Shown in pieces: positions 43,867 to 54,692 of a DNA stretch of 64,000 nucleotides (position 1 is the stretch's first letter; each line of letters opens with the position of its first letter). The notes beneath the pieces were generated by a model, which worked only from the letters and a program-made list of their open reading frames with translations, searched no databases and was not told where the DNA came from. The position numbers were made by a program, and so were the translations under genes. The DNA is taken from positions 682,001 through 746,000 of the forward strand of contig JBAIAA010000103.1 in NCBI GenBank assembly GCA_037893245.1. Direction: 5' to 3'. This stretch comes from Crossaster papposus (Eukaryota; Echinodermata; Asteroidea; Velatida; Solasteridae).

Positions 43867-45370
43867 TATGCCTACTAACCTTGTGGGTGAGTGCCTTGAT
43901 GTTTTGCTTCCAGTACTTACCAACATTATAAACTCATCTTTAGTATCTGGCACATTTCCTACTGACTGGAAAGAAGCTTTAATTTGCCCTTTATTAAAAA
44001 AACACAATCTTGATAAGAAATTAGAAAACTACCGGCCAATCAGTAATTTACAATTTATTTCTAAATTAACTGAGAGGGCCGTTTGTGACCAACTTTATTG
44101 TCACATGTCAAAACATTCCATGTTTCTTGTTTTCCAATCATCTTACCGGAAGCATCACAGTACAGAGACGGCGCTTATAAAGGTTAAAAATGATTTACTG
44201 ATGAGGATGAATTCCCAACATGTTATTCTGCTTATTCTTTTAGACCCGAGTGCAGCATTCGATACTGTTGATCACGTCATTTTATTGAAACGTCTGCAGT
44301 CTAAATTTGGAGTCCCTGGCAAGGCCCTCGATTGGTTTTCGTCTTATTTGTCAGATAGAAGCCAACGCGTATCCATTCAAGGTACCTTATCAGACAAGTT
44401 TAATATCAACTGTGGTGTTCCTCAGGGATCCTGCTTAGGACCATTTTTATTCATTGTCTACGCCTCTAAATTGTTTGACATCATTGAGCATCATCTGCCT
44501 GATGTTCATTGTTATGCCGATGACACTCGGCTGTATCTATCTTTTAGACCTGACGATATATCTTGTCAAGCTGCTGTAACTGTAATGGAAAATTGCATCA
44601 GGGACATCAGGCAATGGGTGTTGCATGACCGGCTTTTAATTAATGACGCTAAGAGTGAATTTTTGATCATCGGATCAAAGCAGCAGTTAAAGAAAATTAA
44701 TATTTCTGATATCATGATAGGCGATGTTAAAGTTTTCCCTACAACATGTGTTCGTAATTTGGGGTCATGGTTTGATTCTGAACTTACAATGAATACCCAC
44801 ATCAATAAAGCTTGCTCCGCAGCCTTTTTCCATCTTCATAACATCAAACGAATTAGTCAATTCCTGACGCAAGACTCTCTTGTAAAACTAATTCATGCCT
44901 TTGTGACCAGTCGCCTTGATTATTGTAATAGCCTTTTGTATGGTCTGCCAAAGTCACAGCTAGCTAAACAGCAAAGGGTTCAAAATGCTGCAGCCAGAAT
45001 TGTTACTAACACACCCCGGTTTGAACACATTACACCTATAATTCGTCAATTACATTGGCTGCTTGTTTTGTACAGGATTAATTTTAAAATTCTTTTGTTG
45101 ACCTTCAAAGCTCTTCATGGTCTTTCCCCAAAGTACTTATAGGATCTTGTTTCCATCCGGAAAGTATCTTCATATCAACTTAGGTCAGGGAATAATGGTA
45201 TTTTCTAAGATTATCCCTCTGGTAAAATGTTGACTACATTTGGTGACAGGGCTTTTTCTGTGGCAGCCCTTAAGCTTTGGAATGCGCTACCGTTTCATAT
45301 ACGTAGCGAACAGAAACTCACCTCTTTTAAATGTAACATAAAAACCCATCTTTTTAAAGCCGCTTTTTAG
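43867..45370 (+). pseudogene. LINE-C reverse transcriptase core and C-terminus
   Basis: A 424-codon open stretch resumes at MPTNLVGECLDVLLPVL. Motifs: TDWKEALICPLLKK, LENYRPISNLQFISKLTERAV, YRKHHSTETAL, motif A LLILLDPSAAFDTVDH, CGVPQGSCLGPFLFIVYAS, the catalytic HCYADDTRLYLS, and the DRLLINDAKSEFLIIGS thumb. The frame continues beyond a TAG at 45140 and a TAA near 45208 to the typical end FSVAALKLWNALPFHIR...FKCNIKTHLFKAAF. Clear L2/CR1-group RT. Confidence 0.9.
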
Positions 45371-45729
45371 TGTGTTTTGGTGTTGTTCTTTTGTGTCTTT
45401 TGTTTGTCTTTCTTCTATGCTCGCCTTGCCAGTTTGTTTAGATTTTTAGTATAGATAGGGTTTGAGGCGTCTGTCTCCTGAAAAGATCAAGACATTACCG
45501 ATGCCAGCAGGGATAGGCCTATGTAATAAGTAACTATTAGTTCTCTGTTGGCGGGACAGACGTATCCCCATACTTTTGTTTGGGCACTGGCCTGGTGATC
45601 AGTCTTTTTTCTTTGTCTTTTTCTTCCATTCTGTGCTTGTTAACATGCGTTCTGCGCCTTTGATCATTTTGTATGTAAGGGGCGCAATATAAATTTTAAA
45701 AATTATAATTATTATTATATTATTATTGT

Positions 45730-45985
45730 ATATGTGCCGTTCCATGACGAACGGTGTAGCCAATTTAAGGCTGTTGGGCTCATTGCCACGCCCCCCCTTT
45801 TATCTTAAATTGTTTTTATGTTTTCTTTAACACCAGAAGGCAGAATTTGCACCACTGGTATTTTTTGCCGCAACCCCAACGTAGGCCGATTCCCTTTCTT
45901 TGGCGTTCTCAACGGTACGGCCTACTGTCGACCTACCAACAGTTCAAACAATTGCGTCCTTTGTCATTTATTCATGTCTTAGTAG
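45730..45985. other. Spacer between LINE-C and the inverted-repeat region
   Basis: No gene. Near 45915-45980 the phrase ACCAACAGTTCAAACAATTGCG begins a stretch shared in direct orientation with about 56505-56550. Confidence 0.5.
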
Positions 45986-46560
45986 TGTTCACGCGTTTTG
46001 CACATACGTAAGACGGCCATTAAGCTCTTGGCCAATGAAAAGCTCTGCTTTGCTGACTCCGCCCCAAGCTCCAACACCATCCGACCGTCGAAGTCTATAC
46101 AATTTCATGAGTTCGGTAGCCGATTGTTTACTTTCTTTTCACTCGTGGATTTGCAACAATGGGGATTAACAACCACTGCCTTCTATTACTTCAATGGTTG
46201 TCCGGTAATAAGAACTATAATAGTCTAGGCGATATTTAAAAAAGGGTCTCATCTAGAGCAAGAAGAGTCATCTTTTGAGTAGAAGTTTGTAACATAGCTT
46301 TTTTCGGGGTGCTGAATCTGAAAATGATGGTCACCAAGCTGGATTTTTAGGGGAAATATGCCTAACTTGCATAAATCTGTAATACCTGTCGTGTAATATA
46401 TTTGTTCCCATATTTGGATATATATAGATATATAGATATTTTTATTTCTTTTGCAAAATTTAATTTGGTGATTTTACTTACAGTTCCTTACTTCAATAAC
46501 ATTTTGTAAAGCAGATAATTGACTGAATAATTATGAGAACATAGTAACGATCGAAATGGC
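45986..46560. repeat. Left arms of a large inverted-repeat region
   Basis: Block A (45986-46165, starting TGTTCACGCGTTTTGCACA) is inverted at 54450-54633. Block B (about 46325-46560, including CTTGCATAAATCTGTAATACC) is inverted at 54005-54125, and also at 48725-48925. These could be terminal arms of an element of about 8.6 kb, with a smaller one nested inside. Confidence 0.75.
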
Positions 46561-48724
46561 TAAAAATCTTACCCTTAAGTGGCGCGCATTTACCTTGTCT
46601 CCGGATATCATCAAGCCTTGCCAAACCTCAGTATTGATAAGCTTCTAATTCACCACGTTGCACACTGGCACAGTTACCATAATAAAACCTTATGGAAAAT
46701 CAAAGGAACAATGATAACATTGTGAATATTTAGCCCAGCAAACACAAATGGAAAAAATTAGGTGGCCGTAAATTGGTCTAAAAAGTGGTCAAAGTTCAAG
46801 GAAATCACTACAATATTATGTGTAAGAATTTCTTACAATAAGAAACCATTTGACGTTGACATAATTATAAGCAATAATACTCTTATTTTGATATTTCATT
46901 GAACTTGTTTAAGTCTCCCACGTTAGTCATTTTAGCCGAATTTACAGCTATCTCATTTTTGCATGTTATTGTTTGCTGGGCTAAATGTCAAAATGTTATC
47001 ATATTCATATAAGGGTTTAAGACTTGGTGATTTTAAAGCTCATCAAGACTGAAGTTTGGCAAGACTACTTGATAATAAATGTAACCGAGGGAGGATATGT
47101 AGGACAAATATATAATTGAATAAGTTCCCAAAATTAAATCGACTCCAAGCCCTCGAAAGCAATGGACGTGTAGCAGTCAAACAGGGGTATATTACAAAAT
47201 ATGTTTTTGTTTTATTTCTGTCTCATTTAATTAAGTTATACCCAATAGTAGCAGTTCCAAAAGTTAATTTATCTCAAAAGAGAAATTACCCCCAAAACGA
47301 CAGTCAATACCGAACCTGTGGTATGAAAAAGAAAAAGTTATAATTAAGTACATAACTATACATTAAAATACAAAATATACTATTTAATATTATTAGTATT
47401 AAGTAATATATTCGTACAGTAAGTGATTTTATGACGTAAAGGATGGCAGGATTTTAAATATATGGATTTTTATCTGAATATTGCACTATAAGAATTGTTT
47501 TGAGATATTGCATTTATAATACATGTATAAGGAAACAATGTTTTTACATGTACAATTCATTCTCATTCCTACCAATATATGTTGATGAAAACCACACTAT
47601 TGCATGTGCGATGCACTGTCCCAGTAGTGACATCAACTAGTTGTCCACCAATAAGTCTGTACGAAACAAATTTAAACTAATTTAATTACACAAAAGACCC
47701 AGTATACAAAAACCCCACGAGGTACATGTACATTGTTGATGGATAAGTTTTAATAGGAGGCACCCTCAGCGAGGAACCACTAAAACATGTACGCATGCTC
47801 CCAAACTAATATAGAAACACCATCAACATTGAACAATATACCGACACTTAATGTTTAGAATTAATAAATACAGATATTCAATGAATTGTCAAGCCCTTAT
47901 ACTTTTAAGTCAATCCGACTCTAGTACATGTAATATAGATCTTGCAAAACAAAATAACTTACGAACTCACAACATATATTGTGCAACTGCACACGCAAAA
48001 CTTGCTATCACAATTGGTGCTCTGTAAGAGCGCCGTCAAGAGTACACACAAAATATTTATAATAAATGTAAACCGTGTACGAAATCATTGGCCGCAGCTC
48101 AAAACTACACCCAAGTCAATGAAAACACGAAAATAGATAGTTGCTTTCCAAAGATGCACTAAACGAACACTACTACAATATAACTAAATATATACACATA
48201 AGTTTGTACATGTACTTACCATGTGACGGACGACAACCGGTGCCAAATGCCCACGGTGATTGCACGTGGCAATATAGCTATATGCTCGCACAAGTCGCAC
48301 AAGCGAAATCGTAATAAAACTTAAATGCACCACGCCACAGTGTCTGCAAATTTGCTGCACAAGTCAAGCAATATATACATGTAACAATGTACAATTGGAG
48401 AAGATGACTAAATGCAGGCACAAAATCCCACAGCAAATAACAGGAGCTCTTTACACCAGCATGGTCTAATGTGGACTCCCCCCACACCTAGTATACATTA
48501 CAAGAAGAAAACTCGGACAATAGCCCAATGGAATTCCAGAAATGCAATTGTAAGTCTACTAAGAAAGGCATGACAAAGCACTACCCTGAAAGGGAATGCA
48601 GTATAAGGAAATGTAAATGTTATGTTAATGAACCTAGGGACCTGGCAGGTCATAGAGCTTGCCTGGTCACATATACATTGTATGTAAACAAGGTAAATGC
48701 TCGCAACTTTTGGATATACTAATT
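46561..48724. other. No gene recognised, AT-rich
   Basis: About 2.2 kb between two inverted copies of block B. No reverse transcriptase, transposase or RNA gene motif is seen. A short frame near 48528 (CNCKSTKK...CSIRKCKC) is Cys-rich but unrecognised. Confidence 0.4.
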
Positions 48725-48930
48725 AGCCATTGTGTATCGTTACTATGTTCTCATAATTTCGAGTCATTTCAGAAAATGTTATTGAAGTAAAAATATGTAA
48801 GTAGATTCACCAAAACATACTTTTAAACAAATAACATATTTAAAAAAAATACCCCAATATGTGAAAAAAAGATGTTACACAACAGGTATTTCCAATTTAT
48901 GCAAACTGAAAATATGTTTACAAAACGACG
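48725..48930. repeat. Inverted copy of block B
   Basis: It reads CGTTACTATGTTCTCATAAT, then AATGTTATTGAAGTAA and ATTTATGCAAACTGAAAATATG, the complement of 46325-46560. Together they delimit a region of about 2.6 kb with long terminal inverted repeats. Confidence 0.8.
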
Positions 48931-49044
48931 GAGGCCTCCTATAGGCTAACAATAATTACTAGGCCCAAAGGGGTCTTCATGACATATATTGCTTTTTTCC
49001 GCCTGTTAACGGTAATCCCTCAATTATATCATTAAGGCACCTGA

Positions 49045-49275
49045 CTAAAAGACGTACCTAAAAGATTGCGAGTCTTTTCAAACGATACGTCCTGTAAAGT
49101 AAAAGACGTACCTAAAGAATTGTGAGTCTTTTTAAATGATACGTCGTGTATACAAGTGTAAAGTAAAAGACGTACCTAAAGGATTGTGGGTCTTTTCCAA
49201 TGATACGTCGTATATACAAAATGTAAAGTAAAAGACGTACCTAAGGGATTGTGAGTCTTTTCAAATGAAACGTCT
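49045..49275. repeat. Four tandem copies of a 55-65 bp unit
   Basis: Each unit reads AAAAGACGTACCTAAAGGAT, TGTGAGTCTTTTC, AATGATACGTCGT, TGTAAAGT with small differences. Within each unit GACGTA and TACGTC are inverted. A local minisatellite. Confidence 0.85.
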
Positions 49276-49629
49276 ATGTAAATAACAATCACTTGGCGTA
49301 CACGGGACGATGTCTTCTGAAAATACAACTCGTCTTTAGAAATGTAAACAAATCATATAAAAGAGAGTAACTCAACTGCAGGTGTTCACCAAGAACACTA
49401 TATGAAGCGCCATATATGTGGCAAAGAAAACCCCCTTTTTGTGTTGAACATACTGCTCCCGGTATCTTTGAAATTCCTTTTAGGTTTCACGCAAGGTGTG
49501 TTAGGTAACAATAGTGTGAACTGTGTATGGTATAGGGACAAGAGGGGGGTACCCCTCTGCCACATATCGTGCTGGGTATAAAGAACACTCTTGAAGCCGC
49601 CGACTGTATACACGGTATAGGTCTAACCT

Positions 49630-50200
49630 ACTAGTCCAGGCAAAATACATAATTTTGTTTTGTTGACCTCAAACAAATTGCAACAAATTGTTTTTCACCA
49701 CAGTGCACTTCTGTGGTAGGTGAATTTGAAGCTCACCAATACTGACTACATGATGATATCTGGAGACAGTGTAATGTGCGCACATTTATAGGGTCACAAA
49801 GTTGTCATTTTGGATAATTACTATGTTTTCATAATTATTCAGTCACTTATATGCTTTAGCAAATGTTATTCAAGTAAGGATATGTAATAGTCAGGGGTGT
49901 TAGGGATATTTTGGTTCAGATTCTTCCAAAAGCACCAAATTTGGCCCAGATGCTGCCCATACCATACCTTTCCGATTTTTGCCGGCCGCCAAGATGGGCG
50001 CCCTCTGGGGCGGCCATATTGGACAAATCCAATATGGCCGACATCTGGGTCAGAGGTCAATCGCAGTGAAGAAATTAAAAGAGCCAGAATCATATATGAT
50101 ACATTTTTTTAGGGGTTTTAGGGGTTGGGGAATCTGATTCTGACGTTATTTCAATGATTTGAGGGCACGTTGACCCCTCAAAATTACCGAAAATTAAATT
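49630..50200. repeat. Left arm of the inverted repeat flanking the Penelope-like element
   Basis: Complementary to 53690-54245 through long phrases such as AAATTTGGCCCAGATGCTGCC, the GGCCGCCAAGATGGGCGCC region, and CAGAGGTCAATCGCAGTGAAG. A few insertions distinguish the arms. The enclosed 3.5 kb contains the Penelope-like RT. Confidence 0.88.
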
Positions 50201-50289
50201 TTGGGGTCAAATCCAGTGTTTTAGGTGCGCGATCCCAAATCCCACCTACAAAATTTATAAACTGTATTGTATCTTATCATTTTGATATG

Positions 50290-52055
50290 CCTTATGCTAT
50301 CAGACGCTCAACTCTCCAACATTGAACTGGTGGCATTGGGCAGGGGCCTTAACTTCATCCCGACCCCCAAAAAACCAAAAAGGTCGACCATCCTTCGCCA
50401 TTCCCGATCCTTCTTCAGAAAGATGAGATTACGGTTAAGAATGGCAGGGAGAGTCAGACCTATAAGCTCACACCCGTTCAAACTACCTTCAACTTGGACT
50501 CCCCAACCTACCTTCAATCTAAACCTAGAGTCATATATTGAAGGCACTATGAGGAACTGTCCAGACTGAAAATTCAAAATGTCAAACTAAATATAACAAA
50601 AGCAGAACGTGTTGCGCTATCTGGCCTTAAGAAAAGACAGGATATTATCATCAAACAATTCGACAAAGGCCGCGGTGTGTGCGTCCTTAACAAACAAGAC
50701 TACGTGAAGGGACACGACAATTAACAGGCCCCCACTATGAAGAAATTAACAGGGACCTGACCGATGAAACCGCGGAATTAGTCTCTCAAGCCATACGCCA
50801 ACTCTACGTGGACGGACTCGTATCGAAAGACATATCTGAGTTTCTTAACCCCCGCAACCACGACATTAAAACACCTTGCCTTTACCTCCTACCGAAAGTT
50901 CACAAAAAAGTACCAGAAGGAACACGGTTCATGGGGAGGCCAATCATTAGTGGTTGCGGAGGACCGACTCAATCCATATCCAAATACATAGACTATTTCT
51001 TGCTCCCAATTGTCAAACAGCAAAGCACGTACACACGCGATTCTGGACATGTGCTTAAAAAACTAAATAACCTGACATTGGAGCAAGACAATTTATTGAT
51101 AACACTGGATATAGTATCCATGTACACTAACTGCCCACAAGATGAGGCAATTGAATCAGTTTGTGACGCACTTGCAATGGCCGACGACAGACTATACGCA
51201 ATACCCAAGCCCACGACAGACCACGCGCGACGTCTCCTTGAACTCATTATGCGTCGAAACACGTTTGAATTCAATGGCAAGTTTTTCAGGCGTGGCCATG
51301 GGCAGCGAATGCAGTCCGGAGATTTGTGACATAACCTATTCAAATACGAACAAGACAAAATCCTCCCTCACAATCCCTCAATTGTGAGCTACATGAGATA
51401 TAGAGACGATGTTCTTATAATCTTTAACGGAAATGAAAAGCAGGCTGCTGACCTAGTGCAATCACTTAATAAAATTCATCCTACTCTGAAATTCACGTCT
51501 GAGGTCTCGCACCGCCAAGTCACTTTTCTCGACCTTATTATCTACAAAGGTGAACGATTCATACATGAAGGGATATTGGATACTCGGGTCGCTACCAAAA
51601 AAACTGATACATTTCAGTACCTAGCTCGAGAGTCAGCACACCCTAAGTCGGTATTTGGCGGATTAATCAAGGGCGAAGTGACCAGATACAAACGTATATG
51701 TACCCATTCAAAAGACTTTGAGGAGAGGGTTGAATTCTTCAAAGACAAACTTCAAAAGCGCGGATACACAAACGAAGACCTAGCCCTCCTTTCTCAAAGG
51801 GGCAAGACTCCCGCGGACCCTAAGCGTGAAAAACACAAAAATAATATCCCACTGGTGTTCGTCCTACCATACTACCCACATGTCGCGCACCCAGCCCTGA
51901 AACGGGCTATCCTCAAACACTGGCCCTTGATTAGCGAAAACGAATATCTGAATAGGCTATTTGATACCCAACCTATCCTGGCATACATACGGCACAAAAA
52001 CATAAAAGATAAACTTGTTCGATCTAGGACTAAAGCATCTCCCCAATCCAACTAA
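50290..52055 (+). pseudogene. Penelope-like element reverse transcriptase, frameshifted
   Basis: The N-part has LSNIELVALGRGLNFIPTPK, a typical Penelope-like N-terminal motif. After frame breaks near 50560 and 50720 follow IIIKQFDKGRGVCVLNKQDY, LYLLPKVHK, RFMGRPIISGCGGPTQ, LLITLDIVSMYTNCPQDEAI (motif A) and NTFEFNGKFF, then a break near 51295 in GVAMGS.CSPEI. MRYRDDVLIIF (catalytic) and VTFLDLIIYKG follow, ending AYIRHKNIKDKLVRS. No GIY-YIG nuclease is seen downstream. Penelope-like elements are telomerase-related retroelements. Confidence 0.9.
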
Positions 52056-53689
52056 GAGGAACGAAATCTTGATGAGGAGAATCTGCAAATTGTATTGGAA
52101 CTACTGAAAGAACAAAACAATGATCAAAGAAATGGATCTCAAGACTAAAACAAAATAAATAAGTCAACCCCCCCCCCCCCCTCCCACACCCCCCCCCCCT
52201 TGTCCTTGCCACGCGTCATATAAACCGACACACAAATAAAAACAAGGAAAGGAAAATGAATGTTATAAGAGGGTGACTGATGACGTGCATGATATAGCAC
52301 AGAAAATATGCCCTGCTCCCCTTCCAAAAAAGGGGAAAAAAAGAGGGGACGGCAAATTATCACCGGTAATAATCAATCACTGTGTGAACTAAAAACAAAG
52401 GGACCACTGTGGCAATACACAAACCAGTCATCGCGTCGCCAAAACCAGAGACAGGGTTTGAAACTCCCGCTTTTAGGGAATGTCTAACCCAATTGGCCTG
52501 CAGACGTTTGATGTATTTGCCCGTCCACGAACTCCAACCACGGACTGTCATCTAGCAGAGATAATGTGGCTAAAACTGACCCCCAGATGCGTGTCTTACA
52601 CAAAAAAGGAAAAAAAGAGTTAAGAATTACGCTCTGGAGAGACCAGTCAAACGGCCACTTTTTAGCATACCCACTAGTTAACATACAATTACAGATTTAT
52701 CTCGGCAGTTCAGTCACAAATACAATCCATATGATACTTGTCAGCAGAACCTTTTCCGCGTTTCAAAAAAATAACGAAAAGCACGGAGGGGTTCTTTTGA
52801 AACTTGTAAACGAAACCCCCCCCCCCCCAACAAAAAAAATTCCTACAGACTGCAATCTCGCAGAAATAAATGTGGCCTGAACTGACCTCCCATGAAGCGT
52901 ATATCACTAGAACAAAAACTTAAATTAAGAATTACGCTCTGGGCGGGATAGTTACGCAACCACACTGCTGGCATACCAGCACATCATAAATTATACAGAT
53001 TTATCTCTGCAGACCAAGCCACAACCTAAAATCCAATGATACTTCACGCAGCAGAACTGTTTCAGCATCTCCAAAATAACGAAAACAATGAGAAAAAGTT
53101 CTGACTTGTGACAACTCCCATAAACACCCTCCCCTTCCCACATAGATTGAGTTCTGATTCACTGCAGCTAACTCTAGAATTGATAAAAAAAAAGACAAAA
53201 CAAATTAACTGATCATTCCTTGAAGTATGCCTGCATAAACCGGTTTCTCTGTGCTATACCTTCTTGCAAAAGCACTCCATTAGAAGTATAATAGCCTCAC
53301 AGAAAAAGAAAGAGAATTCCACAAAACCCAATATTACACGTCCTTCACATTAATGTCCTTCCCAGGTGACCCAGAATCGTTCTAAAAATAAAAAAAAAAC
53401 TTGAGTGACATGTATGATTACGCTGCTTCCCAATAAACATGATAAAGTGAACAGCTGAAACAAATGATGGGAACTACCTACATGTATGTAACAATAATGG
53501 CCAATACCATTTTTTTAAGGGGGGTGGCCAATACCATTTTTAAGGGGGGTGTGACCAATTCTTAAAACTTTGTACTGGGAGGGGCTCTGCATCACCCAAC
53601 ATACAGCAAATATAAGGGAAAGTTTTTTTTTAGGGATCTGGGATGATGCGTACCAGAAACAACAGGTTTGACCTCATAATGACCTTTAC
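52056..53689. other. No gene recognised; poly-C tracts
   Basis: Two C-rich runs (52168-52199 and 52817-52828). TTAAGAATTACGCTCTGG.G.G occurs twice (about 52620 and 52925), with flanking similarity indicating a diverged tandem duplication of about 300 bp. No protein motif. Confidence 0.5.
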
Positions 53690-54245
53690 GATGACTTTGT
53701 GGGATAAAGTTGACCTCAAATCATTAAAATAACATCAGAATCAGATTCTCCAACCCCGAAAACCCCTAAAAAAATGTATCATTTATGATTCTGGCTCTTT
53801 TAATTTCTTCACTGCGATTGACCTCTGACCCAGATGTCGGCCATATTGGATTTGTCCAGTATGGCCGCCCCAGAGGGCGCCCATCTTGGCGGCCGGCAAA
53901 AATCGGAAAGGTATGGTATGGGCAGCATCTGGGCCAAATTTGGTGCTTTTGGAAGAATTTGAACCAAACAGCCCCTATAGTGCCCTAACATCCCTGACTA
54001 TAAGTAGAATCACCAAAATAAACTTTTCAAAAAATAAAAATAAAATATATACCCAAATATGGGAATAAAAAATATTACATGGCAGGGATTAAAGATTTAT
54101 GCAAATTAGACATATTTCCACCACTTGGATTTTTGTCGATTTTTAGTATGTCATTCTAGGAACCTTTTAGAAGTGCACTGTGGTGAAAAACAATTTGTTG
54201 CAATTTGTTTGAGGTCAAAACATATTTTTCCTGGACTATACGAGA
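53690..54245. repeat. Right arm of the inverted repeat flanking the Penelope-like element
   Basis: Reverse complement of 49630-50200. Block B sequence continues directly beyond the arm core, linking this arm to the outer inverted blocks at 45.99-46.56 kb. Confidence 0.88.
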
Positions 54246-54449
54246 AGTATGGATCCCAATGTCATTTCATTATTTTTGTGGTACAGTGCCGTTATTTCTA
54301 CATCAAGATACCATTATTTACCCCCAAAAATGTGGACTTCCCGTCGCACCCCCTGCGTACAGTACGCATCTTTCGCCATTTAGAGTCCTATAACCTCCGA
54401 GCCGTGAACAACTCGATAAAGTATAGAGTTGCATTGTCCTCTCCACGAC

Positions 54450-54633
54450 CTTCGTTGCAAATCAACAGAGTGAAAGAACGAACAATGGCAGACGGGGCTC
54501 ATTGTGGAATTATAAGGACGTGGACAGTCGAAGGGAGTGACGCTTGGGGTGGAGCCTGAAAAGCACAGCTTTTCATTGGCCAAGAGCTTAATGACCGTCT
54601 TACGTATGTGCAAAACGCATGAACACTATTTAC
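54450..54633. repeat. Inverted copy of block A
   Basis: Complement of 45986-46165, with CATTGGCCAAGAGCTTAATG and CGTCTTACGTATGTGCAAAA. It marks the outer edge of the inverted-repeat region. Confidence 0.82.
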
Positions 54634-54692
54634 CTATAGGAGAAATAGAATAGAAATGTACTTTCTTACGGAAAAATGGAGGAAGAAAGTTT

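Larger units (their letters stand above)
31300..45729 (+). mobile_element. LINE-C, L2/CR1-like LINE with 2A-like motif, split twice
   Basis: Three collinear pieces, about 31300-32702, 40249-41090 and 43867-45729, encode an N-terminal protein, APE endonuclease, RT, and a 3' UTR ending GCGCAATATAAATTTT plus ATT repeats. A Helitron interrupts the endonuclease and a TIR element interrupts the RT. At both junctions the flanking codons of the LINE meet in the same frame once the insert is ignored. The 5' limit is approximate. Confidence 0.9.
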
